A stretch of DNA of 64,000 bases from Plasmodiophora brassicae (Eukaryota > Endomyxa: Phytomyxea > Phytomyxea > Plasmodiophorida). The notes under the pieces were generated by a model. The model was not told the DNA's origin, did no database searches, and saw only the letters and a list, made by a program, of their open reading frames with translations. Positions within the stretch are counted from its first letter, which is position 1, and each line of letters begins with the position of its first letter. The stretch is taken from the NCBI GenBank assembly GCA_036867785.1, contig CP145424.1, forward strand, positions 558,001 to 622,000, written 5' to 3'. Shown in pieces: positions 30,321 to 41,576 of this stretch. The translations under genes were made by a program, and so were the position numbers.

Positions 30321-33109
30321 ATGACGTCGTCGGCCCCAGATCCTCCTAGGCGCACGTTGCGCCCGCTACCGCCTCTGTCCCCGATACACCGCCCGCAGCG
30401 CCTACCATCACTGCCACAACCATCGGCACCTACTGATGACTTCGCCACCAAGCGGAGGCTCCGCATGTCGATGGCAGCGGGAGCGATGGAGTCGCCTTCG
30501 TCGCCTGCGAAACCCGCTCCAACGGTGTTCGACTTCGCCGAGCACAGGCGGCAGACCCGACGGTCCGTCCTGCTATCGCCAAGCGAAACCTTCGCGGGGC
30601 GAAGACGATCGCGAATGCCGTCCGCCGAGGCGACCCGCCGCTTGTCGCCCAGGCGGGTAGCCAGCCCTTCCCCGGACCACCATGCAATCGAGATGCCGAC
30701 GCCCAAAGAGAAGGAAGGGCGTCCTTCGGGCGATGTTGCAATCGACGTGCCTCCCGAACAGGCACCTGCGCAGTCAGCGACATCCCACCTGGCTGGACGA
30801 TTCTTGCTAGCGTTCTTCGACTGCCAGCTCGGGCACTCGATCGTCGAGTGGTTCGCCATGATGATCAGTGCCCATAGACAGACACGACGAACCTTGGAAA
30901 TGGTCGCATAACGTGTCTGAACCGTATGGCCGACGTTGAACGTGCTGGCAGGAACTAGCGGACGGCGTCGTGCTACCGCCGAGCTGGGCTCCTGCTCGCC
31001 CCGACCTCATCCAGGACATGATGGAGCAGTACCCGTTGCAACCGATTCTTTGCGTTTCTGGCCTCAGAGCCGATCTGCTGCGAGAGGTGCCACTCTGCAT
31101 GAACCCGGTTGTTCGGGTGAGAGCGGCACATCCAGTTTGCCTGAATGTGGTTTAACACGCTGGGTACAGGTCAGCGTTGTAGACGTGCAGACCGGGCAGC
31201 TGCTCGAAAAGGCGCATCCACAGTGGTCGGTTGTGACGCGCTACGAGTCGCCCGGTAGTCGAATCCTCCCGGTGCAAACAGTGAGCGCAGGCCCGAATGC
31301 GAATCGGCACGACGCACTGACGCTCGCGAGTAGGAACCGTGGGACATCGTGGGGCGGCGCGTCCTAGCGCCAGTCTGGGAGGAACCGGTGATCTTCAACG
31401 AATCCCTGCAGCACTTCTTCCAGCACCGTGTCCTGATCCTGTTTGAGATTCTAGGTAAGTCGTCAGTAGCGACGCCGACGTCTGCTAACCATTTCCAATA
31501 GACTTTGGCCCACACGTCAACTTGAACATGTACCCATCTGGGACGCTGCCCATCGCCTGGGCGTTCGTGAAGCCTCTCAGCGCGTCCGGCGCCCCAAATC
31601 ACGGCCACATCCGGGTGCAATTGTACGAGTACACGCGCGAGGCCGCCACGCGCGAACGCTCTGGTGCACTGCGTCCCTACGTCGAGTACGTCGTCCAGAA
31701 GAACTGCGGCTTCGTTCCGTACCCGTCGTCGCTGTACCTGAACCTACGCGGGATCGCCCCGCTGCGATCCCGCATCGTCCGCGGCAAGCGCCCGCGCCTG
31801 CCAACCGACATTGAGCAAGGTCGTATTGGGTACGACGAGATGCGGAGCAAGTTCGGCCCGGCGTCGCCTACTGACACACCCGGCCATGCGCGTGATTCGG
31901 CGCCGGTCAGCACTCGTCAGCGCAGCAATTGCCGGCAGCGTCTACGTGGCGACCCGTGTTTGGTGCCGAACGAGGAGGCGGGGCGCCTGAGCAGCGGCAC
32001 GCTCGGTGCCTTCGTCGTCGAGTTCAGCCCGGACGGGAGGTTCGTCGCGGCGGCCTGCGCCGAGTACCTGATGTTCCCTGTGAAGCTGTTCGACAGCGAT
32101 GGCGGCACCCTAGAACACACGTTCGCTGGACACTACGGCCTGGTGCACGATCTGGCGTGGTCCGCCGACGCCAGGTTCCTCGCGTCCGCTTCGGCGGACA
32201 ACACGGTCAAGATCTGGGCGAAGGAACGCGGCGTGTCCGCTATTGCATCGTTGCAGCACCTGGCCTTCGTGTACAGTGCCCGGTTCGTTCCGACCCACGA
32301 CATTGACGCCGTTGTCGTCACCGCTGGCGTTGACCGGGTCGTTCGCGTATGGGACGCGCTGCAAGGCGCTGTGATCCACGAGCTCAGTGGGCACGACGCG
32401 CCGATCAATTCGATCGCTGTCGACCAGCAGGGGTTGCGGATGTGGACGGGCGATGCAAGCGGGTCGGTAAAGAGCTGGGACCGGGACTTGCCTCAGTCCG
32501 CGTCGCGGTTCCGACCCGTGCACCGCCTGCAGCACCCGGAGCTGAAAGACGTCGCCATTACGTCTGTGCGACACGATCCTGTTCGGGACAGCATCGTTGT
32601 CATGGCCAGGAACCACCTTCTCTACGTGTTTGGCGTTCGCAGGTACCAGTGGAGCATGCGCTCATCGCATCCATGTTGGGAGGACTGACGTCCACGTCGG
32701 TGTAGATACGATCTTCGCCGCGTCCTGTCAGGCGTCCAGTGCGACCATTCGGCGATTCGGGCACAGTTCTCTCCAGACGGGGCGTTCGTCGTGTCCGGGT
32801 CCGAGGATGGCAAAGTGCATGTTTGGAGGGTTGCCAGCGGCGAGCTCGTATCGCAGATCGAGACCGGTTCGCGGCAGTAGTCGCCGGCCTAGAGACACGG
32901 TTGCTGATTGCGTCCGCACAGGGTACACGGCAGCATGTTACGGCGTCGCATGGCACCCAAGCCAGCACCTAATTGCTGCATGCTCGTTCGGCGGCGACTA
33001 CCCGATCATGGTGTTCGACTGCATAGATGGGAGTGGTGCGGCGCCCGACCCCGTTGCAAGCGCAGACAGCCCTCGAAGGCAGACGCACCTACCGGGCGCT
33101 ATCTCGTAA
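30321..33109 (+). CDS. AHI1: Jouberin (WD40 ciliary transition-zone protein)
   Basis: The Pro/Ser-rich N-terminal exon starts MTSSAPDPPRRTLRPLPPLS. It is followed by the Jouberin C2-like region: VVRVSVVDVQTGQLLEKAH, ILPVQTEPWDIVG (across a 53-nt intron), PVWEEPVIFNE and LILFEILDFG, then AWAFVKPLS and RVQLYEY. WD40 repeats follow: FVVEFSPDGRFVAAACAEY, HDLAWSADARFLASASADN, VKIWA, FVYSARFVPTHD, VRVWD, GSEDGKVHVWRVASGEL and YGVAWHPSQHLIAACSFGGD. The last in-frame stop is at 33107-33109, and no SH3 domain follows, unlike the human protein. AHI1 works at the ciliary transition zone, so the organism probably builds a flagellum. The first splice (near 30900) is uncertain. Confidence 0.88.
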
Positions 33110-34122
33110 TATACTGGGACACATGGAGTACGACGTCGGGCAGAGCAACGAATTGCGACAAAGCGTTGTATGATTCGACAGCGAGCGGAGCAACTGGACA
33201 TCGGCAGCATCGACACGTTACACGCTTGCGTGATGATGATGGTCGGCGACCGGGCTGTTCCAGAACTTCGCCCGGACCCTGCAACGCGACCACATCAGCC
33301 CACCCTATAAATCGTTCAGTACGGGTGCACCCCTGGGCCACTCACCGCCGGCACGCCTCAAACAGCCCGACGGCCGTCACCGACGACATGAACACGTTGC
33401 CGACGATCACGTAGGCACGGACAGCAGCAGTCGATGACGTCATGGTACCCGAAGAACAACAACGATAGCAAGTTGGCGTGCAGTTGCGGTCTTTTCCGCA
33501 ACGGACACCGCCGGGGCAGCACAGTTCGGACCCGGGGGATCCGGAAACGAGCTGCATCATGCCGCGGCCCGCGGGGTCCTTCGGGCCCTTCCGGGCTGCG
33601 TTTTAACGCGCCTTCCTGTGTCCGCGACGCGACGAACGTATCGCCGGCGCCGCGTGCCAGTCGCCGGTCGCGAGGACGCTGACCGGTCGATAATCTGTAC
33701 TGTACACTGGCCGCATACCTCCTGGATCATGTGACCCATTCATCTTGATCTGTGGGCATTAAAGCAGTGGACCTGGGGATCAGTACCGGCCGACCTTCCT
33801 GCCGTGGGAGTCGCCGTAATACAGGTCTGTCTATTGTATATCTTGGCGGGACTGGCCATCCTATACAGGAGCCATCACCGTTGATTCCGAAGTAGGGTAG
33901 GTGGGGCGACCGAGGTCCAGTCGCCGTCGCAGTCCGTTTCTCCAATGCTGCACTGACTGGAATGTACTGGATTGCGTATAGCAGGCCCGTTAGCCAGTGG
34001 CGCTGCCGTTCCGTTCCGTAGGTAGTACGCCGTGCTGCGGCGACGACGTCGCGAACGTCACTTTCCGATTCGGGCACGGTTCGAGCATCGGTTTTATTTT
34101 GGGCGAGCGTTCTCGTGATGCG
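33110..34122. other. Intergenic, about 1 kb
   Basis: No recognised gene. A minus-strand frame at 33342-33560 encodes a Cys-rich 72-residue peptide followed by a hydrophobic stretch, but lacks homology or splice support. CCTATAAAT occurs near 33305. The long minus frame from 33727 into the next gene is judged a shadow. Confidence 0.35.
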
Positions 34123-34768
34123 ATGATCAATCGGGACGGGACGGCGTCGGCGCTGCTGCGCGACGGCGTCGTCGACGATGGCAGCGGCAGCGGAATTGTG
34201 ATCCGGACGCTGACGTTGGCCGACATTGGCGAGGTGCGCCGGGTCGACCTGCAGCTGTTCCCGGTGCGGTACAGCGACGAGTTCTACACGTCGCTGGGGA
34301 AGAACCCGTCGATGACGCTGGTTGCTGTCGATGACGACAATATCGTCGCCGTTGTATCCAGCCGTGTCATCCATTCGCGACTATCGTGTCGAAACCTGAT
34401 GGGATACAATCACCATGTCGGGTATATCTCGACACTGGGCGTCCTGCCGCCGTACCGTCGCCGAGGCATTGCCAAGCTCCTTCTGGAACGCATCATTTCT
34501 GTACTGAAACGCGATTGCCAGTGCCAGTCGGTCTACCTCCATGTAAAGGTTCGCTGAGAATCGTTGCTCTGCCTGCCGGTCCTTGTCTGACCTGCGTTTA
34601 TAGGCAGATAATTTTCCAGCTCTGAAACTGTACAAAGAATTCGGGTTTGATCAAGTGCGATTCCTGCAGGCACACTATTATTTTGATAACCGACACCATG
34701 ACGCCATCCAGCTGGAAAAACAGCTCGGCGATGCAACGAGACACGCGACACAATGTGCCATATTATGA
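34123..34768 (+). CDS. NAA50/NAA60-like N-alpha-acetyltransferase with CaaX tail
   Basis: Exons 34123-34548 and 34604-34768 encode 196 residues with a GNAT fold. LQLFPVRYSDEFYTSLG resembles the NAA50 peptide-binding loop. VGYISTLGVLPPYRRRGIAK is the acetyl-CoA motif (RRxGxA), and VYLHVKADNFPALKLYKEF joins across the 55-nt intron and matches the family. The C-terminus after the fold is short and polar and ends QCAIL: Cys-Ala-Ile-Leu, a CaaX box whose final Leu favours geranylgeranylation. NAA60 is held on Golgi membranes by C-terminal helices. A lipid tail would give this enzyme a different membrane anchor. Choice between NAA50 and NAA60 is open. Confidence 0.82.
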
Positions 34769-34821
34769 AGGTCCATTCACGTGAATTCCGTCAGGCATTT
34801 ACGATACGATAGCGGCGAATG

Positions 34822-36678
34822 TCATTTCGGCACAGCTGCTCCAGCAGCCTGCAGCACCTGCGCTCTTAGGAACTTGAACCGCTTGATGCACTGCTGCTTG
34901 TCCTTGCCGGGAACAAGAGCGGCAATCGCCGACCACCTGTCGTGCTGGCTGGCAGGAACCTTTCTCAGCGCCGCCTCGAAGGCAGCGTGCTGGGGCTGGG
35001 TCCAATTATCGGAGCCCGCGGGAGCCTGCACAGCGTCTCGCTTGGCTTCCACACCGCCTGCGCTCCCTTTTGTGAGGCTCTTGGCCTTGGCGATGACTTC
35101 GTCCTGCGTCCGCCCTTTGACCATCTGCGTGATCTTGGTCCAGCGCTCCGGTGTACCGCCAGGGTACCTTGCGACACCTTTCGCGAGCAGGCCCAGTTCC
35201 TCAGTCGTCCATGGCAACGATCTGGCAGACGCATCATCATTTGCGTCCTCCGTCCTCGAATCTTCTTCCTGAACCACGGGTTCGCCATCAGCCTCAGGCT
35301 GCGAGCGCTCTGGCGACACCACGCGATTGAGGTTCGCGTCCGGGTACACTCGCGAGAGGTGCTCGCAGAGCACATTGACGCCATGCGCGGCGTCTTCGCT
35401 GGCAGCGGGATCGACGGCAGCGAGAAATTCGCTCAAAGCAGCGTTTTCCAGGCCAACGAACAGCTCGTCAAGGTCCCACGATCCCTGCGCCACGATGTCG
35501 GCGTAACGGTCGGAATTGATCGCCGCCCGGAGTTGCTTCCGCAACGTTCGTCCCAGTCGCTTCTCGTCCTGGGCGGCACGTTTGGCAGCAGCGGCCGCTT
35601 CCTTCGCCGCCTCCTCGGCCGCAGCGGCTTCCTGCTGACGTCGCTCCATCTCCTCTTGCTCACGAGCCTTCTCCTGCAATCGTTCCTGGTTGCGTTCAGC
35701 CTTCTTCGCCTTCTTCTGTTCCTTCTCGAGTTTTCGCTGCGCTTTCACTCGTGGGTCTGCGTAACGAAATGAAACGTCAGCTCACACGATAGGCCCTAGA
35801 CCGAACGACCCTACCGATTCTGAAAGCACGATCAACAAGACGTCGAACGCGCGCTGCTTCGGCCTTGTTGAGAGAGTTGGTCACCTTCTCATTCTGCTTC
35901 TCCATCCATCGACGTTCGTCTCGGTTCTCAGCAGAGGATGGGTCGTGCTCGCACTCGGATGAAAAGTCCCTCCACGATTTGAATCCGAACCAAAAGTCGT
36001 AGAACGCGTCGACCTCAGCGAAGGGCGTCGCGTGATCACCGAGAGACGGGCACGGCGTCACTTCGCTGAACCGAGTGTTACGAGCGAACACCGGACCGAA
36101 GACCTTGTAGAAATCGGCCGATGGAACATTCTCCGGAGGAATGCTGTCGTCAAATGGCAGCGTGGAATCGTAAACACGGCGACGCCTCGGGTCGGTCAGA
36201 GTGGTTTGAGCTGTGGGCCAGACTCAGCCAGCGTCTACAAATGAATAATCAACTAGGATACCTTCTTGAATCGCCTTGTAGATGTGCTCGGATTCCGGGT
36301 TCTTATCCGGGTGGTACATCAACGATACTTCTCGGTAGGCCTTCCGGATGTCGTCGACAGTGGCGTCAACGCCCAGATGCTCGAGATGAAGCAACGCATA
36401 GTAGTTCTTCAAGTCGACGTTCGACGAATGCCGTTTCTTCTTCTTGTGATGGTGCTTCTTCTTTGCCTACGTCGCTGTTAGGACGTGAATTTCGCAATGA
36501 ACAGCCGACCTACAGGCGCGTTCTCTGGTTGTTTTTCGGCGCGGTTCAGACCATGCAGCCTTTCATGATAAGCCCGCCCGGCGTGCTCGACCGCCTTCTT
36601 TTGCGGCGTGCAGCATGACGCGAACGTGATCGGCGTCTCGACGCGCTCCGCCCCGAACTCGATTAGGAGGATCGACAT
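34822..36678 (-). CDS. DNAJC2: Zuotin/MPP11 ribosome-associated J protein
   Basis: The start at 36678 (MSILLIEFGAERVETPITFA) leads to the zuotin-homology N-terminus (AGRAYHERLHGLN). A 47-nt intron precedes a Lys/His-rich linker and the J domain (NYYALLHLEHLGVDATVDDI, then SLMYHPDKNP with the HPD motif intact). The zuotin region includes YKVFGPVFARNTRFSEV, DAFYDFWFGFKSWRDFS and ENRDERRWMEKQN. A charged helix (KAQRKLEKEQKKAKKAERNQ) follows, then two SANT/Myb repeats (PWTTEELGLLAKGVARYPGG and DNWTQPQHAAFEAALRKVP). It is the Hsp70 cochaperone of the ribosome-associated complex. Yeast zuotin lacks the SANT pair, so this is the animal-like form. Three introns were placed. Confidence 0.93.
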
Positions 36679-37209
36679 GATTTCGCCTTTGCAAGCCTGG
36701 GGCGCACCGACCTCAGTCAACAAAAAAGTCCGTGACGCACCCCGTGGCGGACTCCGCGGACGCCAACAACCGGATCGGGTTTATACCCACCGATCTCTCG
36801 GTAACCTAAGCTGCTGAGTGGTGAACCACCACGATCCTGCGGTCTGTGCCGCCTTGGAATAAAATGCTCGACATGCGACCATCTCGTACACAGATCGGAA
36901 AAATTCCGACAACGTGCATATCACGGCACGACATATGCGCTGCTTCAGTCTAGCAGGTCTGGAACACGGGGCGATGTATGCAGGAACAGCGTAGCAAAGC
37001 TCAGGAGGCTGAGGCATCAGCTTACGGTTTGACGTTTCGTCGGCCTGGAGCGGGTCAGACGTGATAACGTAGAAGTCCGCAGCCAAGTGCGGCCACTATT
37101 CATTGTCGTTGGTACGTGACGGGGTCAACGACTGGCTGTCGCGCAGCGGTAGGGCGATGCGGGATGTGTGTGCTGCGTCCCGTGTGCTGATGTGTGCGGC
37201 CGCAGTGCA
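36679..37209. other. Intergenic, divergent promoter region
   Basis: About 530 bp between divergent DNAJC2 and UBE2G. No gene seen on either strand. Confidence 0.4.
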
Positions 37210-37936
37210 ATGGCGAACAACGACTACGGCGCTATCCTCCTGAGAAATCAGCTGAAAGGTCGGGAACGTGCCTGATCGACGTGGCGACCGGCCTGATTCG
37301 TCCCTGTAGAGCTCATGAAGCACCCTGTCGACGGATTCTCGGTCGGCCTCGTCGATGATTCGAATGTATACGAATGGCAGGTCATGATTGAAGGCCCATC
37401 GGGCACTATGTTCGAAGGCGGATTGTTTCCGGCTCTTCTGAAATTCCCCACGACGTATCCCAACTGTATTTTCAGGACAGTATCTCGTGGATCTGCGTGT
37501 TGACGAGTTTGGTACAGCGCCACCGACCATGTACTTCCAGACACCCGGTTTCTGGCACCCGAACGTGTATCCTGGTGGGTTGCGTTTGATGTTTCTACTG
37601 TGCGATCGTCGCTGACCGTCCTGCTTTAGATGGGCGAGTTTGCATTTCGATCTTGCACGAAGCCAAGGAGGATTCCTTCAACGAGCAAGAACTGATGGAG
37701 GAGAAATGGCGACCTATTCTCGGCGTACCGTTTCACAGGACTCGTCATCAGCTGTTCCGTATTGACGTGTACGCGCATAGGTTGAGAGCATACTCGTGAG
37801 CGTCGTGTCCATGTTGTCCGACCCCAATCTGGAGAGCCCAGCCAACATTGACGCGTCCGTCAACCTGCAAAGAGATCCGGAGGGCTATCGCAAGCGCATC
37901 CGGAAGCTCGTACGCCAATCAACTGAAGTGCTGTGA
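37210..37936 (+). CDS. UBE2G1: Ubiquitin-conjugating enzyme E2 G
   Basis: MANNDYGAILLRNQLKELMK is split by a 51-nt intron, then VYEWQVMIEGPSGTMFEGG, LLKFPTTYPNSPPTM and FWHPNVYPDGRVCISILHE with the catalytic Cys. The acidic insertion after the Cys (EAKEDSFNEQELMEEKW) is typical of the UBE2G/Cdc34 group. The end (SVVSMLSDPNLESPANIDAS, YRKRIRKLVRQSTEVL) is complete. Four introns of about 50-57 nt; the one at ILG|VESILVSVV restores frame exactly. UBE2G enzymes build K48 chains in ER-associated degradation and with cullin ligases. G1 versus G2 is not settled; the C-terminal charged helix favours G1. Confidence 0.9.
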
Positions 37937-38097
37937 AGGTCTGGCGGTCGAATCCAACTACTGATATCTTGCGTTCTCTGTGTCAAATGTCATCAACAAC
38001 GACCGTCAGCACTGTACATAGCAATTCTGCCTGGTAGTCGACAATATCACGTGCGTTGGTTTATAGCCGTACGAATGGATGCAATAGACCCTGCAAC

Positions 38098-38679
38098 CTA
38101 GGCAGCAGGTGTGTTGCCAGTAGCAGCTGACCTTGCGCGTTTGTTCGGTCGCTCAGAGCGCCCGGCGTCGATGCGAACCTTCAGGTCACGCAGCGGTTCC
38201 GTCAGCAGCGGCTGCACTCGCTGACGCCAGCGCGCCATCTTCTCGAACAGCCCCTTCATGGCCTTGTAGTCGTTCTTGGGGTCATATCTATCGATGACAC
38301 TCTGCCAGGTCTGCTCCACGGTTTGCCAGATCGCCTCGAGGTCCTCCTGGTCGCCCTCGCCGGACACGGACCATAACGCCGTCGTGATGCGCTCAAGGAT
38401 ACCGCTGCACTGGTCGCTAGCGCCGGCCGCCAGATACGCGTTGGCCCGGTCCAGCAAATCGCGCAGCGCATCCGTGTTCGAGACATCGACTTCAACGTCG
38501 TCATCCTCAATCGGCCGCCTCAGTTCGCTTCTCAGGACGTCCAGGCAGTCCTCGTGTTGCGCGATGCACTGCGCCAACACGACCTCGAGACGATCGCGCG
38601 ACAGCGGCGCCATCAGGACCGCCAAATCCACGTACGACTCCTCCGCAGCGTCAGTTACGGCGGCGTCGTTGCGCCCCAT
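38098..38679 (-). CDS. Unknown helical protein, possibly Cut8/STS1-like
   Basis: A single frame of 193 residues, [20 protein letters not shown] to a basic tail ([20 protein letters not shown]). It is all-helical by eye: [59 protein letters not shown] and [21 protein letters not shown] helix near '[11 protein letters not shown]' followed by a bundle and a basic end recalls Cut8/STS1, the nuclear proteasome tether, but the match is weak. An upstream ATG exon near 38800 ([10 protein letters not shown]) with a GTAAGT donor may add residues; frames did not join cleanly. It is divergent from catalase. Confidence 0.5.
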   Translation of the reverse strand: MGRNDAAVTDAAEESYVDLAVLMAPLSRDRLEVVLAQCIAQHEDCLDVLRSELRRPIEDDDVEVDVSNTDALRDLLDRANAYLAAGASDQCSGILERITTALWSVSGEGDQEDLEAIWQTVEQTWQSVIDRYDPKNDYKAMKGLFEKMARWRQRVQPLLTEPLRDLKVRIDAGRSERPNKRARSAATGNTPAA

Positions 38680-39070
38680 GGCGGCTGCTGCGACTGCGCT
38701 GGTGCCTTCACCCCGTCACGCAATACTGCGCAAACGCCGTGACATGCCTCTCTGCCTTGGGCACTTACCGTCGGCAACTTCCCCAGCAAGGTCGCCATTT
38801 CGTCTCTCCTTTGGGCCGGATGCCCCAGATGTCGCTGCGAACGATTCCGCACGACGTGGTAGGTTTCCGGTCATCTGCGACGCTGCTACCTGCGTGATGT
38901 CGGGACACGGAACATTGCGAGGAACGTTCGCGGAAAAACGTGATGTTGGCTTGGCAAAGCCGACTCCGTCGACGGCCGACGTAATAGCGCGCATAAAATC
39001 ATTTTCCTCATCGCGTCACCGGTGGGCGGTTCGCGTCGGGAGCACACGCACGCACACGCGCGCGATCGAC
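38680..39070. other. Intergenic, divergent promoter region
   Basis: About 390 bp before catalase, with an alternating CA/CG stretch near 39043-39064. It may contain a first exon of the minus-strand neighbour. Confidence 0.4.
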
Positions 39071-41020
39071 ATGTCGGTTCCATTGACGTCGGGCAACGGC
39101 GCGCCAATCAGCGATGACAACAACTCGAAAACGGCCGGGTACGTGTGTATGTGCATGGTCGCGCGCGCGAACGTGCCTGACAGGCGTGTTGATTCAAGGC
39201 CGTACGGGCCGATCCTGCTTGAGGATTTCCACCTGGTCGACAAGCTGGCTCATTTCGATCGCGAGCGTATTCCCGAGCGAGTTGTGCATGCGAAAGGTGC
39301 CGGAGCGTTCGGGTACTTCGAGGTGACCCATGACATCACCAAGTACAGCAAGGCCAAACTGTTCAACAAGGTACGCGACGCTCAAGTCCCCAACGTTCCG
39401 TAAGCTGACTCATGAACGACGAGTAGGTTGGGAAACGCACTCCCGTTTTCCTTCGTTTCAGTACGGTCGGTGGCGAAAAGGGCTCGGCGGATGCCGCCCG
39501 CGACCCTCGTGAGTGTCGGAGTCACCTGCGTTTCCATGCAGCGGCTTACTCTCTGTCCAGGTGGGTTTGCACTGAAACATTACACCGAGGATGGTGTTTG
39601 GGACATGGTCGGGAACAACACGCCCGTATTCTTCATCCGCGACCCCACCAAGGTTCAACGCAACGGCAAGCGCTAGCGCCTCGATTCACTGACGACCTTG
39701 TTTCAGTTCCCCGATTTCATTCACACACAGAAGCGCCACCCGGCGACGAACTGCCCCGATCCCAACATGTTCTGGGACTTCTTAACGTAACGCCTTTGCT
39801 GTGTTCCTGTCGCGATCGCACTCAACTGAGTTGGTGCGGCGCAGGCTGACACCTGAATCCATTCACCAAGTTACCATCCTGATGTCGGACCGTGGCACTC
39901 CATACTCGTATCGTCACATGAACGGTACGGCATTCACGGGTCATTCCGATATCGTGACGATGACGTTTCGCAGGGTATTCATCGCATACGCTGAAGCTGG
40001 TCAATGCCAAGGACGAAGCTTTCTGGGTCAAATTCCACTACAAGACGGATGCTGGCGTCAAGGTATCCGCTTGTCGGTGCACTCGGTTGTGTTCAGTTCC
40101 CCACCCTGTCGTATAGACCTTCACGAACGAGGAAGCGGCGCAGGTTCGTGCCAAAGACCCTGATAACGCTACCCGCGATCTTTTCAACCACATCAAGTCT
40201 GGGAAGACGGCCACATGGTCCGTCTACATCCAGGTTATCCCCGAGAAGGAGGGCTACAACTACAAGTGGAACATTTTCGACGTGACCAAGGTCTGGCCGC
40301 ACAGCGACTACCCGTTGGTGCCCATCGGCAAGCTCGTTCTGAACCGCAACCCGCGCAACTACTTTGCCGAAGTCGAGCAGGCTGCCTTCAGCCCTGGACA
40401 CACTGTCCCTGGTATTGAGGTGTCTCTGGACCGCATGCTACAGGTGCGATGTCTGTACCCGCGTTCCTTCTGGGATTGTGCTCATCCTTTTGCTTCGGTA
40501 GGCGCGGGTGTTCTCTTACCCAGACACGCACCGCCATCGTCTCGGTGTCAACTACAAACAGATCCCGGTGAACTGCCCCTACGTGAGTGGAGTGAACCAC
40601 TACCAGCGTGACGGTACCATGGCTGTCAACGGCAACGGGGTTCGTTCATACCGAAAATCGTACGCTGTTGTGTTTGTACTCAACGTTCGAATACAGAATG
40701 ACGGGCCGAACTACTGGCCGAACTCTGTCCCTGGAGCCCCAGCTCCGGTTCCTGCCGCGGCACAACAGGCGTATCCGATCTCGGCGGCCAAAGCAGCGCG
40801 GTATCCTCAAACGCACCCGAACGATGATTTCGCGCAGGCGCGTGCGCTGTTCAAGAAGGTCATGTCGGAGCAGGAACGCACCAACCTCATCCACAACATT
40901 GTCGGCAACGTGTCCGGTGCGACTCCGGCGATTCAGAAGCGCGTCGTCGAGTACTTCAGCAAGTGCGACCCCGAGTACGGCCGCCGTGTGGCCGACGGTC
41001 TTCGCAAGGCCAGCCTCTAA
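39071..41020 (+). CDS. CAT: Catalase (small-subunit, haem)
   Basis: Catalase dismutates hydrogen peroxide. The start at 39071 ([16 protein letters not shown]) precedes a 46-nt intron, then [20 protein letters not shown] and [20 protein letters not shown] with the active-site His. Next come [28 protein letters not shown] and [15 protein letters not shown] (active Asn), [11 protein letters not shown], and the haem-ligand region [17 protein letters not shown] with its Tyr. C-terminal helices end [13 protein letters not shown]. Length fits clade 3, about 500 residues, without the flavodoxin-like tail of large catalases. The C-terminal KASL is not a clear peroxisomal SKL. About eight introns. Confidence 0.95.
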
Positions 41021-41576
41021 CCCGTCCCATGTCGTTCCACCTTCGGCCAAAAGATATGTCATACACGTTCAGTGCGTCCTGCCCAGTCATAACGGCAACG
41101 TTCCAGATCGTTATATTCTATCCCATATGATCGCGGCACGACGTGTCGCTACCGTTGCCGCTGACGAACGCGCTTCGTTCCCTCGACGTGGCCAGTAACC
41201 CCGGGGGAGGCGGGGTCCTAGTCCTGGACACTGATCGCCGTTCGTCGAGAGGACCACCTGATAATTTCGATGTCCCGTGCGCCTTTCCACTGCCCAATCG
41301 TTTTCAGCAGCGCTCTCGTCGTCCACCTGCACTTCCCGTCGCCTCAGGCTGACCCGGCGAGCACCCGCATACAGTCCAGGCATGCGCCCGAAGAGAGCAC
41401 TCGCCGTCCGTCACACGAGCGGGTGCATTCGCTGTCCGGCACATGCACGCGCGTCTGCGGCAGCAGCAGCAGCAGCAGCAGCGGCGGCGCTCTGGATGGG
41501 ACGGACCCTGTGACGTCCGGCATGCATGCAAGACAGCTGCCCGGTCGAGGCGACCAGAACGAGGTCAGACGCGAAA
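41021..41576. other. Intergenic with a CAG microsatellite
   Basis: About 560 bp upstream of the GPCR gene. Seven perfect CAG units lie at 41461-41481, followed by CGG units. No gene supported. Confidence 0.5.

Noticed and set aside
33342-33560. Cys-rich 72-residue minus-strand frame
   Set aside because: No family, no neighbouring exons that join in frame, and the Cys pattern fits no known fold I can name.
36470-36500. An apparent 18-nt intron in DNAJC2
   Set aside because: That join shifts the frame. Using the GTAGGT donor upstream gives a 47-nt intron and restores the reading frame.
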